Of a stretch of DNA of 64,000 bases, positions 51,801-60,800 are shown piece by piece (the stretch's first letter is position 1; every line of letters starts with the position of its first letter). A program made the translations under genes and the position numbers. The notes beneath the pieces are model-generated. The model had not been told where the DNA came from, did not search any database, and saw only the letters and a list, made by a program, of their open reading frames with translations. This DNA is from Nectonema munidae (Eukaryota > Nematomorpha > Nectonematoida > Nectonematidae). Where the stretch lies: assembly GCA_030549495.1 (NCBI GenBank), contig JAUIRK010000965.1, positions 310,001-374,000 of the forward strand. The letters are read 5' to 3'.

Positions 51801-54800
51801 GCCCATAACAACTTTCGGGCTGGCTGCTTCCCATATTTAGTTTGTGTTGTCACAAACGATACATATTTAATATGACATCTATATAAAACTATATGGCGCC
51901 AAAACTCATTTTTAACTTCTGAGGATCTGAATTTTTAAGGCTAATCGCAGCTCTCATTTTCAATGAAAGCTAATATATTTAAAGCAGAGAACTTTAATTT
52001 CTTGGTAGATTGGTAAGTAAAAATAACTGCTCCTCAAGGGTTAACCGCTTAAGTGTTTGCCCGATTGAAGATTACGGGTGAGAACAACTAAATTATAATC
52101 AATTTTTGATAACACGTCGCCAAAACCTCGTGAATTCTAGCTGTTATATTCAATAGCTCATAAATCGGTATTAAATGTATTTTTATAAATAATTTTATCA
52201 TTCATTGTTTAGGATGCCTTGATCTTTTTGGCTGCTGGAGCTGCTTATTTTGAATTTAACTCCTTTTTCCAGGATTATCTACTTTCTGTGAAAGAAGTTA
52301 CATCTGTCAGTTGGACGCATTCTGGATTAGCAAATGACCAGAATATAACGCTATTGTTGAACAAAGAAGGCGCTTTTTATATTGATTTTGCCATATCTAT
52401 CGCAAATGTATTTTTCAACGACAAACGCTTCGACGAATACATTCACGTATTCGAGTAATCCTTATTTTGTTCACATTTTTTAAAAAGTTGTTGTCAAATA
52501 TTTAAGGACTCTAGACAATCGGGTATCAACTTTGGAGACAAAGCTGTGCTTGGCTAAGGCGTATCACCTGACCAATCAGTATGAAGTAGCCATAAAGTCT
52601 TATCAGCAAATCATAAAGACTAGTGAGAGCGATTGTTGGCATGGCAAATTGGCACATAGAATCGCAATGTGTTTCATCCAAACAGGCCAACTAAGAAAAT
52701 CCCAGGGCTACCTTGAATTGGCCATCAAGAAAGGAAGATTTGATGCCAAGTAAACTCGTACAATTCTTACTTTGCATCTCTATACCCGAATAAACAGCAA
52801 TAGATCCTTGTAAGGTATCAGTAGAGTATATAGAAAGTGTACGAACGTAGAATAAACCTTTCCTGTTCATACTCTTAGTATAATGAAGAAAGTAGTTTTA
52901 AGATTATCCAAATATATATCTTCAAAATATAACAGTGCCAATTTTTTAACTTATATATCCTACTGTAAAATTGTTAAACCAGGTATTTAACTTTAATGTA
53001 ATTCGTGAAATCACTTTTTCACTTCAAAATTTCATAATCTATAGTGATTTCATGTAATTCCTAGTCATTTCATGGAATAACTACAGTAATTAGATGAAAT
53101 CCCTCCTAAGTGAAAAAGTGACTTCACAAATTTTCAGTGATTTCATTGAATCTCTTGTTTGACAGTTTTAGTGTAACATATATATATATCGATTTAAGTT
53201 TCTTCAATAGTGTATATTTGGACTGTATATATTGGAAGACATTTTTATGGCTAGAATGTCAAAAAGAAAAGGTGGATTCGGCTGAAAATTATATTGAAAA
53301 ATCTCATTTTAAATAAATTATAATTTTTTGATGTGATATTTACTTGTGATTAAGTAATTTTAATTTAAAAGTAATATTTTTTTCAGGGTTTATGTGCGCA
53401 CATGCTCGTAGCCATGGAATAGCAAGAGAGAGCACCCACCATCTTCCCTAAATTTTTCAAATAAAAATGATTCTGATAGAATTGAGGAAATTTTTACATA
53501 AAATTAGAATTATTTTGTACTTAAGGATTGGTACAATAAATAATTCCAATGTTTGTATATCTTGAGGCGTAGACACTCTGGAACGATATACGATAGAGCG
53601 ACAGATATGTTTAGCGATGATCGCTTGACCAATAAATCAATCTCAAATATTTACAAAAATGATGAAGATATTTTATCTTACTAAAAAAGCGCTCAAATAT
53701 ATAATGCTTTATAATGTATCGTTTGAAAAAAATTTCGCGCAGTTGTTTATCGCTCATGCGTATGAGTGGCATGTCATGAATATTTAGATCTATTTCAGAA
53801 TAATTATTATCCTTAAAAAAGGCAAAAATTATTACCTATATTCGATAAACCTTGTTCAAGAGAATGGCTTTAGATTGTGCCAAAATATTATTTAGGATGA
53901 GACCAACAGATGTCATTGCTAAGGTATAAGCCAAAATATTTTAAACAAGCAAGTTATGTTCAATGGATAGATCGATTGATGAAGCTACTGAGAATATAAA
54001 TCTTCATCAACTCTAGCACTTTCACTCAATACTTAACAAAGTTGAGCATTTTGACGATTGTTGAGTTTTTCTACACAGTTTCTCTAAAAAAGCACCTACC
54101 GTATTCTTTACCCTATAATTCTTATGTACTTTCCATTACTGCTTTGAAAAGTCCTCTCAAAATACAAAGTTCAATCAGTGCTTTATTTCGATGATGTCAA
54201 CTTGACGCCAATTTGAAACAATGTTCTCCGCCTTTCTTATTAGTTTTGAAAATTAATATTTTAATAATTTTTATAACAAAAATAACCAAAAAAACAGGCA
54301 CCTTAAAAATTCTTGAAAAAGCATAAGCCCTATGCCCTCATTCTTTCTAATTTCTTTTCAAATACCAAAATTCTATGGACTTGCTAATCATTGTTTCGTT
54401 GCAAGATAAATTCTATTCATTTTCAGATTCTGAAGGGAAAGAACTTTGGTTTGTTGTAGAAAACTAATGAGCTTGTATTTTGATTTATTTTTGCAATATT
54501 TTTAATTTTTTTCCTCAAAAATCGAGAAAATAATGCTAAGAGTAAGCTAGAATTTTTCAGCCCCCAATTACTCTAAAAGTGGAATAAAGTTTTTTTCATA
54601 TTTAAATAAGTAGTTGTAAAATCTACTAAATTAATATAATAACGAGTAATGCTTCTTAATAGAATTATCAAGTTTCAAAACTACTGATATTTTTTGTTTT
54701 TTTTTTTTAAAAATACATTTCATTCCACACGGAGCGGTCTAAAAGACCCCACAGATCTTTACATTTTAGGGAGATGTTAAGGGAAATTGGTGTAACATGA

Positions 54801-57800
54801 AACATAGCACTATGTGCTATTGCCTTATGGAAAGTCAGAATAATATTCTTTATAGTTTAGTGAATATATATTACTCATATGAAAGTTTGATTATCGTTTT
54901 TTTTAACAAAAGTGTATTTTTATTCAACTTTATTTTTGAGTGCAGGTAAGCGTTATTCCGTTGAGCGTAGCGCAACTCAAATTAAATTTTGGAGCAGAGT
55001 GCAGTTTATTTTGATTTTGGAGTGTTATGTCGTTGCATACGCAAATTTTGCCCTGCTTAGACCTCTAATAAATACAGTGAAAGCTCTCTATGTTGAACAT
55101 TTTAGGTACTCAGTTCAAGTGGTCATTTTATACAAAGGTGTTAGGAAAGTTGCTTACCAGAATTAAGAAAGGCTTTTAAAGCGTATTCACTCTTTTTACA
55201 TGTTCACTTGCCAGAGGTTTTAGTCTGTATATATAATTTCTTTTGGAGAATGTTTTTGAATTCACTTTTAAAGCTTTGATTATTTATTAGTATGACAGCG
55301 CTGTACCAAAAAATAACGATTTTCTGCTAAAGATATATAAAATTCAATTGAAAAAGAAAGGAGTCGTTTAGTCTTCAATAAAAACTTCTAGAGGAGGGAT
55401 TTTACAAAACTTCGTAAAACTTGTTTCTTGCGAATCCTAAAAACGCTTTGCATCGTACATATAATGTTTATTTTTACAAATGGAATAAAATTAAAATGTG
55501 CATCGCATATGCAGGCTGGATCTAATAGAAGTTTTGGTTCATCTTGATTCAATGAAGAAAGCCGACAAGTTACTACAGCAATACACGAAAGAGGTCGAAT
55601 CCTTTGAGGAGAGTGATTTCCATCGCTCCAAACTCGCTTTCCTTCGAGCACTGTTGATGAAAGAAGACAAGGATGTTCCCGTTTTCAAACATTTGAAACT
55701 TCTGCAGACCAGTTCCTCCTACTTACTTCAATATTTGTCATTATTTGGAGGTGAAAGAACTCCTGCTGTTTCAGTAGAAAGCGGTACTCACTATTTGTGC
55801 TGTGTTCTCTCCTATGTGTCTGTCTTCTTTTCTTTCCAAACATCTTCCTTCTGTTATCCTTTTACTTTCTCATATTTATATTAAAGGAATCCATATGATT
55901 GTCTAAATCTATATTTCTTCTTGAGATTATTTTTTGGTTCCTGCTTAAATCATTCATAATAATTTAACCAAAACAAGTGCATGCAATATTCGTCGGTACA
56001 GGATATTTCGTACCTAAGGCATTTTGTACACGGTTTTTTCCAATTTTTGCGTACAAAATTGTCTATTTAGGTACAGAATTAGTTACAAAATATCTTGAAC
56101 TCAATATGTGTATGTTTTTTCGAATAGTAATGAATAAACTTTCATAAACTAATTTTTATTATAATTCAATTTATTTTTTGCTTATGATTAATAAATTTTT
56201 ATTATTAATAATTCATAATTGATATAGTAGGATATTAAATTTACAATAGACAAAGTAAGAACTTTGTATTTACAGTCAAACTCGTATGAACCCGATGTCT
56301 ACTTAAAACAGATTTTTTATAGTCAGTTGAAGAATGCACAAGAATAATCTTCAAAAAGCAGATCCTCTCTATTCAAGATTTTGGATTACCGTAAACACTC
56401 GTGTTTGATTCGATAAAGTGGATATTCCGTATCTCAATTATAAACCACAGGATAATCCGTGCCCTAGCTTCAAAAAAATGTGAGCTTCAAAAATTAACTA
56501 AAAATGAAGAATTTTTTACGATTTAAATTTTCTAATGCTTTGTTTTTCCCTATGATATCAATTTTTCATATTTTCCATTCATATTCACTAGATGACTTAT
56601 CATTTCTTCTTTGCTTACTTTTCCCATATTCATCCATTTTTGTTTGTTCTCTTTTCTCTCCATTAATATCCCTATTTTTCTGTATCACCAAAAGCTTAAA
56701 TCTACGCAATTTGTGATATTGTTGATCGACTAAAATTGAGTAAAAAAATATTCAATTTGAAACGAACTTAAACTGGAATCTTTTTTTTTAAATAAATATT
56801 TATTTTAGTTCAAATAAACTCTTTTTTCGTTTTTAATTATAAATCCTTGATTAATGGGTTTTTCGTTCTTTTTCTTCACTTGCAATAAATGAAAATTAAT
56901 TTTTAAAAATAGAAATTAGAGAAATGTATATTGGATAATTGTGGTAAGAAAATTAATATTATAGCAGTTTCGAAGAAAATATAAAGTCTTCTTGTTTGCA
57001 TAATTTTGTTTTATTTACTCCATTTGAAAAGTTATGCTATAATTTTTATAAGTTTTAATGTTTCTAAAATTGTTTTATGGAAATGTTCAATTCTAAGAAA
57101 GAAAGAAAAATTGTTTCGTTGTGATATGCGCTATTTATGTATTTCAACTGATATAAAGATTGTTATATTATATCTTTGTTGAATAGTGTATTATCTACTT
57201 TATAATACGGATGAGTTTAATTAACATTTTAAAGCTTTGTCATTAGATTCATTACTCTATTTTTCTTATACCCACTTCGATTACAATTTTCCAAAATAAT
57301 AATAATTATGGAATATTATTTCTTTTTCATATGTCGGTAAGAATCTAATGTTTCATGGATAAACTTTTTTGAACATTATTCGAGACAAATCATCTTTAAT
57401 GGATGTCGTTCTTATCGCTTACCCTTCGTAAAGCTCTGACAAGGTATAAACAAGTTCTGCTCTGAAGCGATTCTCTAAGAAAAAAATAATATTCCTTGCC
57501 CTTATTTCGTAAAGGTTTTCTAATAGAGAATAGATGCTGATAGAAATATTTGTTTTAATTTTTTATTTAAAATCGTAAGTATCGTAAAGCAGTGATCGAT
57601 TCGGAGCGGGAATGCATCCCCTCCCACCAGTCCAAGAAAATTCTAAGAAGAAACAAGATAAAGATAAAATTTAGGTTGCTCACTTTCCTTCTAAGCTTAC
57701 TAAGAGTTCTTTTGCATTTTATTAGAGTGTGAATATTTTATTAGATTCGACAGGGGTAAGTAAGACACCTATATTATACTGTCATGAAATTGATATGTAT

Positions 57801-60800
57801 ATATATATATGTGTGAGTGAGACTCTTTACCAAAAATTTCTAGATTCATCCTTGCCCATAGAATAGGACTTGTTGAATGTCGCATGGATAAGAATACTAG
57901 TCTTAGATAATTATTTAATAGGCCGAACTCTCAAATTCCAGGCGCCTATAATTTATTCAAATGATAAAAGCATTGACAATAAAAAAATAAACAAATCTTA
58001 AAATGAGACAGGTTTTGAATATTAAATTTTTCGTGGGTTACAACCTGAAGAATTGTGGTCAAAAAATGCAGTGTTTTTAAATATTGTTATCGAGTGCCCA
58101 CATTTAGAGACACGCACAAAAATACACACTCATTGACATAGATACAGGTTTGGGTAAAATAGAGGCGTATATGATAAGTTGGTATTATGGACCCTTATTA
58201 GTATTAACCAAGAATCCCTAAGCTGGCCCTGGTTGAAGATAGATAGAATTGCAACCCGACATTAGGCATGTATAGATTTGTGAGAGATGCCTTAAATTTG
58301 GTACTGCTTTCCATACACAGAAACCCTTTAATTCTTTAGAGTACGAAATCTTTTTTGTCTCCAAAATTACTAACTATTATCCTATGCAACTCGTAGATAA
58401 ACTCCTGGTCATTATTCCTCGAATTCTCCAAAATATAAGACTACTCTAGTTTAAACGGATTTGCATGCTTATTTCTTACACAATCTAAGAATATGATTAT
58501 ATTGGCAAACAAATGTAAATTTTAGTACCTATAAACAGATTTCCTGTAAATTTTACAATCCATAGTGCTAACTGTTAATCACATTATGTTTATTCAAATT
58601 TAAATGGCTATTGAATTTACACACATGTTTTCGGTTTTTAGAAGCTATCAAGGATTTTGCATGTAAGCTTGTACAAACGTTATTCCAAGTTGAATACAGT
58701 GATACAAAAGAAAGAATCAAAGTTGGTCTAGAGATATCAGAAAAGTTGATTCATGCAATACCTGAATCCATTCCAATGATCAAATCCCACATCAAATTTC
58801 TTCTTTTGACGGAAAACTTTGAAGATGCTCTAGAATTTATCAACGAAAAAGAAGCTTCTCTAAAAAGCGTAAAGGATTGTGATCATTTATATTTGTATTT
58901 GATAGAAGCAAAATGTCAATGCTTTTTTGCTCTGCGCAAGTACGGAGAGGCTATTCAAATGAACGGAGCAAATTCGGGAAAAGTCAACACTGATCTTCTT
59001 TCTTTTCAAATTTTGTCCTGGTGGTGTAATGGTTTCACCATGTCGTTGTTCCCATTTCGCAAGTTCTTCTCTCATAGCAAGAACCCTGAAAATGAATGCT
59101 TCCGATTCATGAAGTACAGCTTTACTTTTTGTCAAGGCCTCTTTAACTGGCTAAAAGGATCTCCCGAAGAATCGATTCGTGTACTTAATTTTAAGAACAG
59201 CCTGGATTTCAAAGAATCCCTCTTACTCCTCTGTATTTACTTGTTTCCTTTTCCTCGTCATTTCTTAACTTATGAAGACATTGGTTCAACGCACACAAAT
59301 TTGGAAGGTGCTAGTGAAGTTCTTGATGAAATATGTCGTTTGTGGCCTTGTAAAAGTGCTCATGTTTTGACCTCTCTATTGAAACAACTCAAATCTAACA
59401 TTGGGTGGGATAAAAGTGAAACTGTTTCACGTTCTCTGCCTCTTGTATCGTTTAATTCGTCATCTTGGTATTTCAAGCAGTACATTGAAGAGTATTCACT
59501 CTTTAAAGAAATGGCATTTGACTTCAATGAGAATAAGCAGGAATCGATCAACTACGCTCGCAATATTTTTCAATTGATTGCATTAAATGGTATCAATAGT
59601 TTCAGAGCATTTGCTTTAATGAATGATGAATCAAATGATGCTTACGCAAGCACTGTTTTAATCAAGCAAAACATTCAACGCAATAAATCAGACGTCTTAT
59701 CTTACAAGCTTCTCTCAGTCGTTGAAAACAAGAATGGCGATAGTGATGATTCGAATAAAGAAATTCGATACTTAAAGTTGGCTTGGAAGTATTCTTATGG
59801 CACAGATAAAGAACTAGGTAGAATGTTTTCTTCTTTTAAAAGCTAAAATGTTGTATCTAATGGGCCTAGATAGTGGGTTAGTCTCTTGCTTAAATATTTT
59901 AGTTTCAATAAGTACGCAAATAGTTTGATATAAGTTATTTAATAAAATATTTATATAGTTCACTTTTAATTGGTGTTTAAGTAATTTTTATAGATCACAT
60001 ACCTGTCTTTAACCGTTTACTTTTGCATAATATATATCCAAATTGAATAGCGAAACTTTAATATATTACATAAGTAGATAAGTAGTATTTTTGTTAACAT
60101 TTTCAATGAAATACGAATTTATTATGTGTACCGTGAAAAAGAACTAAATTATTTAAAACAAACGATCAATTTCAAGTGGTTTGATGACACATCTTAGTTG
60201 TACACAAGTAGTGTCTCTATATCTCTCACTTTAATGCTCCAGGATCTTGGGTTTGGATCCAGCCTCATTCTTCTACACAAGTGGGGTTGATAATTTAATT
60301 CTTATTTATGAGATTTCTATATAATGAATAGTATGTTATAGCAATTATATATATAACTTTTTATTCTAGGTAACTATCTTGCTAAAAAACTTGTTCAAAG
60401 GAATATGATTCTTGAAGCTGTTGACGTGTACGAATCGGTATGCCTTAATTATTACATCTTTTACCTCTATATGGCCTATTTTCTACCATATCATTTGTTT
60501 ATAGAAACAGTGATACACATTGAGAATATGTAAACCAATCTTTTTCTCCATAAGGCATAGTTTTCAATTTGCAGATTTGTCATAAAAAAAATTTTATCAT
60601 TAAGTTCCAAGGGACTTCAATCCTTAAAATCCTATCAGTTTGTTTCCAACCAGTTCTTTGAACAACTAAACTTGCATAAATTTCTACTTCTAAATTTATA
60701 GAACTTCCATTTTTGCAACTTTTTTTTGACATCTAAGTCTATTTCAATTCTACCGCCAAACAAAAAATTCTACAATCGGAACGTTCCTTAGATCTTATAT

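Noticed and set aside
54912-55166. 84-codon ORF as a TTC21 exon
   Set aside because: Exons 52507-52749 and 55515-55750 already join in phase (AA plus G makes a Lys codon) and match the protein continuously without it.
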